64,000 nt of DNA from Agelaius tricolor (GCA_023055355.1 JALJCS010000001.1:83616881-83680880), one strand, 5' to 3'; shown: positions 25,611-38,269, numbered from the stretch's first letter. A program made the numbers and translations. The notes: generated by a model not told the origin, from the letters alone.

Positions 25611-28600
25611 CAGGACACTCAGCATACTGAAGAGAACAGAAAATTGCTATGCTAACCTTCTCCCAGATACAGGTCACTCCATAATATACTTAAAATACAT
25701 TGTAATATTTCAGAACTTCCATTCAGCCACAGAAAGACAAAAAAATGTATGATTTGAAGTCATTCTTAAGGGAAAATAAGTGTTTCAGATGTATGATCTA
25801 AAGAAGCTACAATCCACACAGAGCCACATTAACTAATGTGGTTGGAAGAAGGGAACAGAAATAATCCTTTAATTGTGCTAAACCCCCAAGTATTTGCATT
25901 TGAATGATTCAAGCTCTTTGTTCAATCTTTATGCTCTCATGCTTTCTATTAATTCTAGTCTCTCCTCTCTGATTTGCCATAGTCTCATGTTTTCCTTGGT
26001 ACATTTCTGAAGATGTATTCTGGCCTGAGAATGTAGTTCATAAAGGACTATACATTCCTCATTACATAGACATTATTTTCTTCACCCTCTTTTCATAAAC
26101 AGCTAAATAGTTAAATTATAATTTTTGAAAAATATTTGTTTCAGTGAAAAGGAACTTCTAGCTTTTGAAAAATCAAATTTTCCATAAATCCATACAATTT
26201 AATATAATGTTGATGATAGTGAAGACAATGAATATGAAAATAACAATATTTGTTGCTGCTGTTGCTGTTATTATTATGAACACTCAGTAAAAAATATTCA
26301 ACTAGTCCAAAAAGGAATGAGTAGCTAACTTCGGTTAGTCCCTGAAATTGTGCTGATTGAGATTTCATTAAAGTAATATGCCTTTTTTCAGAAATTATAT
26401 GCAAAATGTATTATGAAAATAGTTAAACCATCTGACTACACTATACTTAGTTTATCAGTAGGGATTAACTACTGAAAGAAAATATGACTAGAGGTTGCGA
26501 TGGAAAGGTTAATTTTGTGTAGGTAATTCTCATAATTTAAAAAAAAATCCTTTTTTAAAAAAATTTTTTAGAATTTTTTTTTTAGAATTTGTGCTTTGAC
26601 AAAAAATAAAGTTAATTAACAAAAGTCATTATTTCTGTGAAGGCAAACTATTCGTCCTTCAACTTCCAATACTCTTGTAAAGGAAGCAGGGACCTGTTAT
26701 ACCCATGTCTTCATTGTACAGCTTCAAAATATTAGATGTGGGATGAAGTCCTGACCCTGCTGAAGACCAAAACTCCCACTCTCAGTAGCAGGGGAAGAAT
26801 TTCACTCCCTCCTGAGGTATGGGATCTACTCCAGGCCATACAAGGAAATATTGACAGAAGGAAGACTTTTGTACACAGAGAGATATACATAAGGAGAGAT
26901 CATGTTGAAAACACAGAAAAATACAGGAGGTAGAATATTTTTCTCCCCAAGGTTCAATATTCAATTGAGTGTTTTGATGACAGCATTATGGTTCCTTCAT
27001 CCAGGAGTCAAATAAATCTGGTTACATAGAGGTTAGATCAGCAGCCAAAACTTCATGTTAACAATAGAAGATAACAACACTCACAGTAGAGTTTCCTTCT
27101 CAGTGTCACATCTGTAAAAACATGTCAAGAAGATTACTTTTGGCTATGTACAGTTTTCTCTACAGCTGTAGGAACCACGTCCTCTCTTTCTTCATTTGTC
27201 TGTTACTGATTCTGTAGCTATATCACCTTTAAAAGTGCAAATGTTTTTTATGACTGGAAAAGTCAATCTCAGCATGAGAGAAACACTGTTTACAACACTG
27301 AGGGCTTTCTTGTCTGCCATTCTGCAGCAGGGCTGAAGCTCTTTTATATCTACTCTTGCAGTGTGTAGTACGGAGCTGCAAGCTTCCTTTGGCTCTTGCA
27401 GTGATTCAAGTTTCTTATTTTAGCTTCCATATTTCTTATCTTGACTGGGTGGTTACATCAACTACTGCCATTAATGCTAAACACATTTGTGTTCATGGTG
27501 TACTGCAAGGAGAATGTGCTACCAGAATCAGCAGCAGTCAGCTGACTGTGAGCAACTTCCAACATTTTTCAATTTATTCATTGATTATAACTGAACCATG
27601 CAAAAAATATGCTATATTGTGCCTTTACACAGGACTTTATATCTAGTGGTCAACTGGTTCATATAGTGAGGCTGTTGATAAAATTACAGACAGAACAATT
27701 TAGAAACGAATATCCTATACAAATATTTTTTTACTGGTTGAGAATAGGCATGAGTCCTATGAACAGCATGCCTTCAGGAAAGGCTACTGCCCTAGCACAA
27801 CCTGCTATCTCAGAATGAGGATGTGAACAGGAAGTAATTTTGAGGAGATCAATGTTTTCCCCACTGAGTAGACAATAAGGACATTTGAGATTTGGAATTG
27901 CAGCTTTCTTTGAAGGTTAGAGGGTGAAAAGATGGAGTGAGTGAAGGAGAGAGAAGTGTAGTTTTTCCTCATTCAAGTAACAGTTTCATTATTCAAAACC
28001 TACATTTTCAATCTGGAATTAAAAAAAAAGAAAAAACCAAAAAAACCCCATGAAATATATACATTCCTAAATATGGAATCTAAATGTAAACATTTAGATT
28101 TACAGATTTGTTCTATGCAAAATAAAGCAGACTTCAAGCCTATCCTATGCCACTCATTATTATTAGCATGGCTGGAGTTTGGAATAGTTTACTGTTCATG
28201 CAATAATATAGTAGAACTATGATTGTCCTGTTTGCTTTCTGAGACCATACTTATGCAGGGCCCCTGAAAATTCCTAGTTACAGCACCAGGAGGGACCTCC
28301 CCATGGGCATCTACTTGTGAATATAGTGAGTGGGGACACACATGCTTTCAGTCAGTGAATTTGACTCCAAACAGCTCAAGAGGAAGAAGAAGACTTGGCT
28401 GTAGTCCTGTCAATGTCAGAAGGCAGCACCTGGTCTGTGGTGGTATCTGTAGCCAGCTCTTCCTCTTTTCTCTGTGTGACTGCACAGGTCTGCAAAACAC
28501 ATGCTCAGCCTGCTGGCTGAACTAGCAAATGGGAAAGAAGTAGACATGTCCATCAGCTTGGGATGGACACTCCTGAGTCTCTAGGCTGGGATCCCATGGC

Positions 28601-31600
28601 TGGGTAGAGGAACCCTTGGCCCTGTAGCTGATGGAGATGACATTTATTTATAATATCCATTAACAAGAGGTAGGTGTGAAGAAACTTATGTTGTTTTCTT
28701 TTGTGATGGTTGCTCCTCATCCAACATGCAGGACACGAATGAAAATCCAAAAGCTAAACAAGTTTTCTTGTGGTTGGAGCTTAAGACCTAAGCTTCTGAG
28801 GCTCACTAGTACAACATCCATAGCCTCTCAGTCAGACACAAACACATGCACGATACTGAATCATGAGTCATATTTCACATATACCTTCACTTGTCATAAC
28901 TAGAACACTATTTATCTAGAACTCATGGATGCTTTCCTCCAATCATGAAGTATTTGGAATGTATTTGGACTTTTAGTGTGAGCTGAAAGTCATTAAAAGA
29001 CTTGGATGACATGGTCTGGCTGTATGCAGCTACCAGAGAGCTGCAAGAGGAAATAACAGACAAAACACCATACAGTGCAACAACACAGCTTCAAGAAGAA
29101 GCAGGTGGCAAAAAGCTAAGGAGGATGACTTAATTTATTCATTCTCTTATGTGATTTATTTTTGAGACATATCTTCATTATATAATTTGTTTAATTTTTA
29201 GCTGTAGATATAAAGTCTGATGATTCTAAATTTAAATGTCAGTGATATCTGCAGAGCAAACAAATTCTGCAGAAAATAAAAGGATATGCAAGAAATTCTA
29301 GTGCACATTGCAGTTACTGGCTCATACAAATAGAAACTCTTCTTGTAGGCCAAAAGGAACCACAAAGAAAATACTGAAATGAAAATACTTGAAAATGTGC
29401 TTAACGCCATACCTATCCTAGGCTGCTTTATTAAGCAGCTTGAATACTCTGTCAGCTCAGAATACCTTTCAATGGTTTGGTTGTATTCTAACCAATTCTT
29501 CCTCTCACAAAAATAAATATATGAGCAATTCTCAAGCTTCATTTCCACTGAAAGTAATGTAAAAGTAAATTTTTAGCAGGTATTTAACACTGCTTCCCAG
29601 TCAGTACTGTTGCTACCTAAATCTGAACACAGAATTTTAAAATATAATACAACCTAACACAAATGGAATTACTTTGACCGTTTTTACTGATGAATATTAC
29701 CTTTATTGAAGGAAAAAAGTTCAAAGAGTTGAGAAATGGCTGCGAGTGTACACAAAGCAATATACAGCAGATTATTTTCTGTTGGACAGGTGAGTACAAC
29801 TGGAAAAAATAACAGCCATTCTGTCACTGGTATTGATTCACTGAATATTTAGCATTTGATTTGAATTCCACTTACAGAGCATAAAAATAATACTTCACTT
29901 AAAAAAACCCTGTAGATAGAGTCTTGCAAACTTTTAAAATGATACCTTTATTTTTAAATGTGTATTAGGCAAATTGGAGATTTCTACTGCTGCAAAACAT
30001 GTACCAGTTATGGTCCAACAGTTGTGTTGTTATCCATGCAGTCAGATTACTGAAGTACAATTCCGTTTTGGGTTAACTTTATGGATGGACATTTTACAAT
30101 GGGTTGTTGTTCCTTCCTTTATCCTGCAGTGAAACCTAGCATCTAAATTTAGCTAGTGATAAAAGGAGGAGAAATGCACATAAATGTTGAAGTTAACATC
30201 CACAGTACAAACTCAATTGACATGTCATGAGCATTGATTCAACATGTAAATGCACTTCTGCCTGATTAGCACTTGCCTAAATTAGAGGCTGCACATGATT
30301 TCAGAGTTGGAAAATCCAGCAAAAAGAAATGAAGAGTGGGTTGCACCAGGAATGTTTATCTTGCAAAGCAGGCACGCAAAGACTAAGTTGTTTAATCAAG
30401 GTAATAGTTACTGTATCAATTAGCCTTACTATATTAAATATTATTAGATTAATGTCCCAGTTGTAGATAAGGACAAAGACTCGAAGCAGTCTTACAATGG
30501 ATGGAAAAATATTAAGCAAGAGAACTGTAAAAATTCTGTAATTCACTTATACAGGTAGGCAAAATGTTTTCACAAGATTTTGGGATCATGTGCCAAATAT
30601 TATTCTGTAATTTGCCTGACTGTATCGGTCCATTTTTGTTTCATTTTGTCTTGCATTTTCAGTTGCTCTAAAATTCATCTGTATTGTGATAGTGCAAAAT
30701 AATTCTAGTCATAGGTGAGGGTAGTGTTCAAATGTGCACCAGAAAGGTTACAGAAGAAAAAGAGAGCTTATCTCATCACATCTGCTCTCTAACAGATATC
30801 ACAGCCTTTCTGACAGGATTCTAGAAGAAGAGACTTTACTGTAGAATGACAGGTATCTTGTGCTCATCTGAAAATGAAATTGTATGATCTGTGTGATGAC
30901 ATCATCTGTTGCCTGAAGATGGGAATCAATATCCCAGTTCCGTGTACAGCTTGAAGCAAGTCAACTTGGTATCTTAAATCTATCTCCACAGTGAAAATAT
31001 TCTTTGAATCCCAATTTCATGTCTGAGTAACTTCATGTACAGTGAATGAAAGAACTGAAAAACCCTCATATTAATAAATTCCCCAGTCTATATGTAAGAG
31101 ATTGTCCCATTCCTATGTTCACAGGTGTCATATGTATATTACCACAACATATATGAAGAGATTTTCCTGCATGTGGTGTCAAAGACTTCCAGTCATTTGA
31201 AGTACATGCCCAACCAAGTGTTTGAAAGTGTTCTGAGTCTCATTAGTAGATCCAGGTGCTTAAAATCAAAGTAACATAATTACATAATTGCAATGGATAT
31301 TACTGCTTTATCTTGAAGACAAGGTACTCTCAAATATGAAATATCTCTTGCCACAGGGTAGAGGTCATGTCCAGCAGGGCATTGCTTTGTATGCCATTGT
31401 TTTATTTTGAAGATTTTCCTAGGTGAGGTAGTCATACAAAATTAGAATAACACATGACTTTCAGCATTTTTCCCTTCCTATAAGGGGTCCTAGATAAATC
31501 TGGTTGTGATTCCAAGAAACTCCTTCTACATAACTTTTTGTGAATGGAGTGTCAGGAAAAGATTATGACAAGGAAGTGACATTTACTGGTTGCTATCAGG

Positions 31601-33980
31601 ACCACTGCAACTGCACAGCAGAAAGCAATCAAATACTGTTGATGTGCTTCAGACTCTGCTGAAAAACGGATACTAAAGCAGATGGCACAAAGATCTGAGG
31701 TCCAATATTAGTGTCTGTAAGATCTGCATAACACTTGCAGGGGGTGGGAGATGTCTGATTCCAAGAGCACATCTTACTCTGTTATCAAGCTGTGAAAACT
31801 CAATAAAAATTTTCATAAATAATGTGACCTAAAAAGAGTTATTCTGAATCACAGTCTGAATGCTAACAGGGTTTTTCATTTATTCACTGAAGACTAAGCT
31901 TACATTGCAGAGATCTGTCTTATTTTTTCCAGAGCTGAGTCAATGGACAGAGAAAGGTTCCTTCAGTAAACTAATTCAAAGCACATGAAGTAGGCGCTGA
32001 ACTGCCCTCCAGAAGAACCATTTGTCAATAGAGTCTTGGGAGGAAAGCCTGCCTTAGCTAAAATTAGCCTTTAAGGTTACATTCCTTAATGCAATAAAGA
32101 AACCCTTTGCAGCAAAATTCTAATGAAAAACAAAGTACTAAATCTATTACAGTTATCAAAAGAAAAGAACTTTTCTCACACTGGTTATGCATACTTAATA
32201 CCTCTTAAAACCTCTGTGATAAGTTAATTCCAATTGTTTTCAATGTCTCTCTGCTTCTCAAGATGGACACTTAAAGTTTTACCATGTCCTGTGGATCCCA
32301 GTCTTTGCTCTACAGCTTCTCTGATTCTGTACTTTTCACACAAACACATAGACTTGCAAATTCCTTAGATGTGTACTGAATCCATGGAGAAGAGCTAATG
32401 GTTTATACAATGTATTCACCTCATACCCACATGAGCTTTTATACTAGTGTGCCATAATCTAGTTTAAAATATATAATAGCTTGCCTCAACTTACATTTTT
32501 TAACTTTAAAATTCTCTTATGTATATAAAATAACATGAAATCTTAATTGTGCCAGGGATTACAGAAACATAATAGCATGCATCTGCCCTTAACTGCTTGA
32601 AATATCAGACAATTGAAAGAGGGGAAAAAGCAACAAGAATATTTACTGCAGCAAGTCCTTAAAAAAAACCCAAGTGTAAACTTCTCACCAGCTAGTGCAC
32701 TGTCTTCTGGACCACACGATGCCTGAAATTTGAGACAAATAAAAAGGTAAAAAAACATCACCAGCTCCATTATTTTTATTAGACTGATTTGAACAGAAGA
32801 AAACTTAAGTAAACGTGCATAGGGAAGAGGTTTCTGAATATTAAAATTAATTATTTCCAATACTTAATGAAGATGCAAGATATTAAAAAACCCCATGCCC
32901 TCTCTTAACATGATAAATATATGGTCTTTGAATACTGTTATTAGCAGATTATTAGCAGTCTTATTTCTTTCAAAAGAAATTACTGTAATCTGATCAATGC
33001 CATTAGAATTAAACTGGCAGAAAAAAAAATCTTTGACCAGAAGAGAAGGACGTTACACGTTACTTGCATGTATAAATGTAATTGCGTGATCTCATTCTAT
33101 TCCACTGTTACCTTAGGAATATTTTCTTCTTTACAGTAAATATTATTCCTTGGGTTTTATCAATATTTAAAAGACATTGTATTTGTTTTTCTGTTTCCTC
33201 TCTTGGGAAATGAAAATGTTATATGTAGTAGGTCATTCTACATGACTAACATTTTTATGGTAGACAGAGAAATGTCACCACACATTTCTGTTCCAGAAGA
33301 GAGACATCTGAAGCCTCTCCATGTGAAGTATTGCCTTTTTCCTCTGTAAAGGAATGGGACAAAATTTAAATTATTAGGTATTGTATTAAAATTATCCTCT
33401 ACTTGTTCTTCTCTATAGATGGCATAATGAAAATTTTCTTCCCTTTCCCACGGTACAGAAAGTCAGGAAGGAAGACTTAGACATCAAGTTGGAAGTCTAC
33501 ACAGCTTTAACTTGAACAATTCAATAGAAAGAGTGAAGGACCATAGGACATGAAGTGATTTTCCTGAGCATCTCAGCCTAAAGGGTTACCTGGCCTTTGG
33601 ATGTGTAGAGTTGCAACCGTAAGTTCATAAGGTTCTATAACACACAACAACATGAAGCCATTATCCTCTATATTTCTCTACTTTATTACAAATTATCACA
33701 AGTACTACACACATTGCTACTAGGAAATCCATGTCATTAATGAAATCCATGTAATTAATAAATTAATATCTATAAATATATATACACAAGGTATGAAAAA
33801 TACTGTCAGCAATCAATAATTAATATCAATCAATAATATGTTATCAATCAATATTGCAGTATAACCAGTAACAGCAATAACCAAACACTGCCTCAGGTTA
33901 CTACAATTTACCATTAGTGGAGCAAACATACCAGCAGCATAACAGCAAATATGATAGGTTACCTATAAGAATATCTATAT
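25611..33980. other. Long AT-rich non-coding stretch, no gene seen
   Basis: Over about 8.4 kb I recognise no exon-like frame, RNA gene or mobile element. The longest frames (116 codons on the minus strand at 29198-29548; 105 on the minus strand at 32543-32860) are hydrophobic, AT-biased translations without domains. AT-rich runs occur around 26540-26610, and AATCAATAAT-type repeats lie at 33810-33850. The stretch could be intergenic desert or a long intron. Confidence 0.55.
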
Positions 33981-34308
33981 ATATCAGCAGGAAGTGAATT
34001 GGATGGATTTCTGAAGGGGCCACACTACCCAAAAAAGGGCAGAAGGATCCCAGAAGGATCAAGTCACCTCAAAAAAGGGGAGGACAGACTGAATCAATAA
34101 GGTAACAGTCTCCCTTCAAAACTGATCCATGTTATAGAGCCTGGAGTCGGGCAGGTGTTCCAAGTGAGAGCCCAAAAGCTGATAGAAAGTTCATGTGGGA
34201 GTCAACTGTGAGGTTCTCAGAGACCAAGAGGCTCCATTTTGAATAAAAAATAGGTCCTTTTTGTAACACACTGAGATAGTGTAGGATATCCTGCTTTTAG
34301 CAACCTTT
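33981..34308. other. Moderately repetitive-looking sequence of unknown origin
   Basis: This stretch is purine-rich and less AT-rich than its left flank. It contains a short direct repeat (CAGAAGGATC twice near 34041-34060) and GTTCTCAGAGACCAAGAGGC near 34213. The texture suggests an unrecognised old transposable element, possibly retroviral. I cannot name a family or place boundaries. Confidence 0.25.
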
Positions 34309-34569
34309 TTATTTTTTTTTTTTTTTCCTGTAACAGCCATTAGATGATGGTGGTTTTAGTTCTTTCAGAGCTAGGTGATTTTTCACCTTATCAGATTCTA
34401 AATTGCCGCTGAAGTCTCCCTTGGGTTTGTGCTTATCCATGGTATCTCTGGCTTCTACATACACTGGCTGCACTTGAAAGTTACCAGTTTCACTTTTCAA
34501 AGATGTCAGTATTTTTTCAGCAGATAGTTTCTCTTGTTCAGTATTTGGCACCTTCCTACCAGACCACTT
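34309..34569 (-). pseudogene. Protein-like open frame ending in a poly(A) tract; possible processed retrocopy fragment (unidentified)
   Basis: On the minus strand a frame is open from just after a TAA at about 34570-34572 down to a TAA at 34309-34311. It encodes about 80 residues rich in K, E, S and P (for example EKLSAEKILTSLKSETGNF and DKHKPKGDFSGNLESDKVK), with the balanced composition of a genuine disordered protein segment. Other frames in this window look like random AT translation. It has no ATG at the start: the first usable codon is GTG. It runs directly into 15 A residues (34312-34326 as T on the plus strand), giving a run of lysines before the stop. Coding text joined to an A tail suggests a reverse-transcribed mRNA piece, though CR1 does not normally copy ordinary mRNAs and such retrocopies are scarce in birds. 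Alternatives are part of an exon or a piece of an unknown retroelement. I do not recognise the protein. Confidence 0.35.
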
Positions 34570-34572
34570 TTA

Positions 34573-35615
34573 TGGCTGCTCACATCACCAAAGTAATTAA
34601 AAAATGAGTGACAGAGATTAAGGGAAATTCAGAAGTTGTTTTAAGTATCCAATAGTCTTTTACACAGAATATCTTGCTTCCTAATCCTGGGCTACTTGCT
34701 TCCCACCTTAAAAAATGAAAATACTATCTGCACCTGGCTGATATAACCTCCATCATTCTTTTGCAATAAAAAATTACACAAATGTGTGGCAGAAAGACCA
34801 GAGTAGTAAGTCAAATGTTACTGAGTGAACAAATGGTATAAAATTATACTGACTTTACTGATTTGGGCATATATAAAAACCAGCAGCACAACACAAATGG
34901 CCTTTAGACACTGTGCAACTAAAATGTCACATTCCCTGCTCTTTGAATGCTTTGATCTTGTGCATCCTGCCTAGATGTAATAACTCTCAGGTTTTACTGC
35001 AAGATACAATTAGTCCTTTGCTTCATTCCCTCCTAATATTGATTAATATTGTTCATTTATAAGAGTTGACTATGATTCACTGAATATAAAGGCTCACCAA
35101 AGGGACTACTGTTCCTTTATTTGATACCTGTTACTCTTTGCAGATGGAAATCAAAGATAAAACAAGAGACAATGACAACTCATTTAACATATCAAAAGCA
35201 AGATACTAATGTTAGAAATTCTCTTACTAATTTTCAAAAAGTTACTGACTTCAAGAAGAATTACTTTATTTCACTCACTGCTTTTGCAACTGGTATTTTA
35301 TGGCAATGGTTTCTAGCTTTTGTGATTAAAATTTTGGTTGTTTTTTCCTATACAGTGAAAAAAAAAATGGAGAGAGCTATGGTTGAACAATTAAACCGAA
35401 AGAGTTCTATGTGAGTCAAGCTGCATACTTAATTAATTATCACTATATGTTAGCTGAATTTGGTATCTGATTTGAATTCTAAGTAAACCCTGGTAAACCT
35501 CTCATTATATGAACATTCAAAATGGCATTGCTAAGTGAAATTTGTTCACATTGTTTATCTGAGCATCTCTTGGATGTATACAATATTTACCCTACTGATT
35601 TTTTCCCCCCATTCC
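34573..35615. other. AT-rich non-coding stretch, no gene seen
   Basis: A 97-codon frame at 35121-35414 (plus strand) has no recognisable domain and no splice or promoter context. No repeat was identified. Confidence 0.5.
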
Positions 35616-35675
35616 ACAGATGGGGAGTGAGCAAGTGACCGTGGGTCTTAGTAGCCAGCTGGGATTAAAACAGAA
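35616..35675 (+). mobile_element. LTR 3'-terminal fragment of a second avian ERVL-type family
   Basis: The text GATGGGGAGTGAGCAAGTGA, followed by GTCTTAGTAGCCAGCTGGG and ATTAAAAC, resembles the last 55 bp of a common avian LTR that ends in GGGTTAAACCACGACA. Only this terminus remains. It abuts the start of the next LTR fragment. Confidence 0.5.
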
Positions 35676-35677
35676 CA

Positions 35678-35880
35678 ATTGGTAATAAATTATATTAATG
35701 TTCCCAAGTTAAGTCCATGTTTGTGTGATGGCAATTGTTGAGTGATCTTCCTGCCCTTATCTTGACCCCTGAGTCTTTTGTTCTATTTTCTCTCTCTCCT
35801 GTCCACTTGAGGAGGGGGCATGGCACAGCTGCTTGGTGGGACCCTGGCATACAGACTACATCAGCTCACCATACACAGGA
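35678..35880 (+). mobile_element. Avian ERVL-type LTR, 3' part (same family as 2447-3519)
   Basis: It begins ATTGGTAATAAATTATATTA, continues with GGCAATTGTTGAGTGATCTT and TGCCCTTATCTTGACCCCTG, then CTGTCCACTTGAGGAGGGG, and ends near CATCAGCTCACCATACA. These segments follow the same order as the 3' quarter of the copies at 3330-3519 and 20990-21213. The rest of the LTR is absent. Confidence 0.75.
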
Positions 35881-36194
35881 ATGTCTAACTCCTGACTGCT
35901 GGAAATATTCACAAATGAGGGGATTAAGTAGGAAAAGAGGAAGTCAGATTGAATTGGATCTGTGACCTGACATCAGGATGGTCAGTCACCTAAATTAAGA
36001 GCTAAACTAATCCTGCGCCTACTAGAAAGAAAGATTGTAATGAACTTAACAAAGCTTTGAATCAAGACCTTTATACTGGAAAATTAAATCTAAGGTACTC
36101 GCTATAATCCAGAGCTGCCAATGGATCCTTCTGAATATTCAATGTTCTTTACTGAATGAAGATATTTTTTACCAGGGTGTGAAAGCATCCTTCT

Positions 36195-36723
36195 CATGAG
36201 ACTCCTCCTTGAGTGCTGCATCCAGCACTGGGGTCCCCAGCACAGAAAAGACATGGGCCTGTTGGAGTGAGTCCAGAGGAGGCCACCAAGATGATCAGAG
36301 GGATGGAGCACCTCTGCTATGAGGAAAGGCTGAGAAAATTGAAATTATTCAGTCTGGAAAAGAGAAGGCCTTGAGGTGACTTAACCGAGGCCTTCCGGTA
36401 CCTGAAAGGATCCTACAACAAAAATGGAGAGAGACTATTCACAAGGGCACATAGTGACAGGACAAGGGAGAATGGCTCAAGACTGCAAGACAGTAGGTTT
36501 TGACTAGATACCAAGGTGAAATTTTATACTGTGAGAGAGGTGAGGCACTGGAACAGGTTGTCCAGAAAAGCTGTGGATGTCCCATCCCTGGAGGTGTTCA
36601 AGGCCAGTTTGGACAGGGCTTTGAGCAACCTGGTCTAGAGAAAAGTATCCCTGCAGGAGAGGTTGGAACTAGATGATCTTTAAGATCCCTTCCAACTCAG
36701 CCCATTTCATGATTCTATGATTC
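36195..36723 (+). mobile_element. CR1 LINE 3' fragment with tail
   Basis: Residual ORF2 C-terminal text is present: CTTGAGTGCTGCATCCAGCA, CTGGGGTCCCCAGCACAG, GAGGAGGCCACCAAGATGAT and GGATGGAGCACCTCTGCTAT. The 3' UTR text GAGGTTGGAACTAGATGATC then leads to TTCATGATTCTATGATTCC at the end. This gives a standard 5'-truncated CR1 in the plus orientation. Its coding frame is broken by several indels. It is of a different subfamily texture from the copies at 25.3 and 57 kb. Confidence 0.95.
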
Positions 36724-37350
36724 CAGTGATGTTCTGTGAAGTGCCTTGGATTCCCTGTGTAGGAGGCAGTAGGATACATGGTCAGATGAAAGGCAAGCTC
36801 TTAACACATTAGAGTTCATGGACAGGGGTAGAATGTGCAGGGTTTGACTGCAACAAGAGTGCATGTGTGTTAATTAAGGCCTCCATGATTTGTGATCCTA
36901 GTAGGAAATGCTAACTTGCTTTTATTCCAGTGTTGTAAGGAGCTGTAGCCTCTCATATAATGCATAAACCACCATGTGAGATACAGTTGCAACAAACTAA
37001 AATATGGACTGAAGAGCTGCTACTGGGACATGGCATCAGAGACATGGAGAAGAATGCACCCTTTCACTGCAGATCCATGAAATATGGTCTTTATTGTGGG
37101 AAAGCATGAAGCACAAATCACCTGTGAAAGCTATGCAAGCGCTGTAAACCTACAACCATTCACACTGCCAACTCCATGCATTAAAAATTATCATTTGCAT
37201 TACCAAGAACTCCTTAGGAATGTCACATGCCTCTGACTTTTAAAATCTTTCTTCCAATTTCCCTCTTTTGGCTGACCAGAAGGACTGCTGAAGCTTCTTA
37301 CACACAAACAAGGGCCTGCCAGAGGTAGGAATCTTGCCCCACAGGAGGAC
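36724..37350. other. Non-coding stretch, no gene seen
   Basis: Unique sequence lies between the CR1 tail and the GC-rich block. Nothing was identified. Confidence 0.5.
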
Positions 37351-37476
37351 CTGCTGACCAGCTCCCCTCTTGCTGGCCAGCTTCCCTGTATGCCGGCCAT
37401 CGCCTCTGCCTGCTGACCATCCCTTCCATGCCTGTTGACCATCCCCCTTGCCTGCCAGCCATCTCCCCTGCCTGCT
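37351..37476. repeat. Decayed GC-rich minisatellite, unit about 20-21 bp, six copies
   Basis: Successive units resemble GCTGACCATCCCTTCCATGCC with 20-30% differences between copies (GCTGACCAGC, GCTGGCCAGC, GCCGGCCATC, GCTGACCATC, GTTGACCATC, GCCAGCCATC as unit starts). The overlapping open frames on both strands, up to 155 codons, come from this array and should not be taken as coding. Confidence 0.75.
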
Positions 37477-38150
37477 CCAAAGCCCTGCGGCCTCCTTCCA
37501 TGCCTGTGGTCCCCGGCAGGCTCTCCTTTGCGACATGGAACCATGCCTCTGGCTTCCCTCGCCCTCACCACCATGGCAGGCTCTGGGAGAAGAAGCGAGG
37601 CTGGAGCTCAGATACAAGTTAGGCAGCTGCTCCTCACAGCTCTGCTCTGCTTCCTGCTGTCCTGCTGCTCGAGGTGAAGCAGAGCAGGAGGTAAGTTTAA
37701 TGTTCAAGTGGGAAGGACAGGGAACCTCAGGGATAGCTGCTCCCTTCCAGAATGTTTCCCTTCACCCTTACCACAGCGGAGGGGCTGGGAGACGGCCCTG
37801 TGAACAGCTTCGGAACATTTCTGTACAAACCCCAGCTCCTTATTTCTCTTTCTGCTGACGCTGTTGTAGCAGAGACTTGGGAAGCAGCTGTTCTGTCCCG
37901 CTGCTGTGAGCTGCTGCCCGTCGGGGACACAGTGCCGGTCCGTGCCGTGGGGACAAGCCCGGCACAACATGCTGTGTGGGTGGGGCTCTAAGACCGGCAT
38001 CGCCGTTTTCCTGCTGCCTTATAAAGCTGAAAAAATTCCCTCCTCTGTGCGGTTGCTCCTTTAAGGGGAGGTCACGCAACTTTGGCGCCGCAGTCCACAC
38101 GGGTGTGTGAGGAGACAGAGAAGGAGGACAGAGTTGGAGGGGTATTTTGC
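37477..38150 (+). promoter_or_regulatory. GC-rich, CpG-containing block: candidate promoter
   Basis: This is a GC-rich island of about 0.6 kb inside AT-rich DNA. It includes CpGs, a TATA-like box TTATAAAG at 38019-38026, and a CpG-dense segment just downstream (GGTCACGCAACTTTGGCGCC at about 38070). A transcript starting about 25-30 bp downstream of the TATA box (near 38050) would be spliced at the donor described in the next entry. No initiator or transcript evidence is available. An alternative is an unrecognised LTR promoter. Confidence 0.4.
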
Positions 38151-38269
38151 GGCATTTTCAAGCATTTAAAAACCCTTTGGGGACAAAGAGAAGTAAAGAC
38201 GTGGGAGGACTTGTGGAGTCTTAAGTAAATGAGAAACTTAAGGCAGTCTTGGAGAAGTTCAGGGAGAAG
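38050..38269 (+). other. Candidate non-coding first exon with splice donor
   Basis: The exon is defined by the position expected from the TATA-like box at 38019-38026 and a near-consensus donor GAGAAG/GTAGGA at 38269/38270. The sequence holds no long open frame; an ATG near 38229 opens only a short one. If transcribed, this would be a 5' untranslated or lncRNA exon of about 220 bp. It is inferred from signals only. Confidence 0.25.

Noticed and set aside
37240..37707. Overlapping frames of 124-155 codons, both strands
   Set aside because: They are produced by the decayed 20-bp minisatellite and GC-rich flank. No domain and no conserved start.
38080..38105. TGGCGCC motif resembling a tRNA-Lys primer-binding site
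   Set aside because: Only seven bases match and the following bases (GCAGTCC) diverge. No retroviral interior follows.
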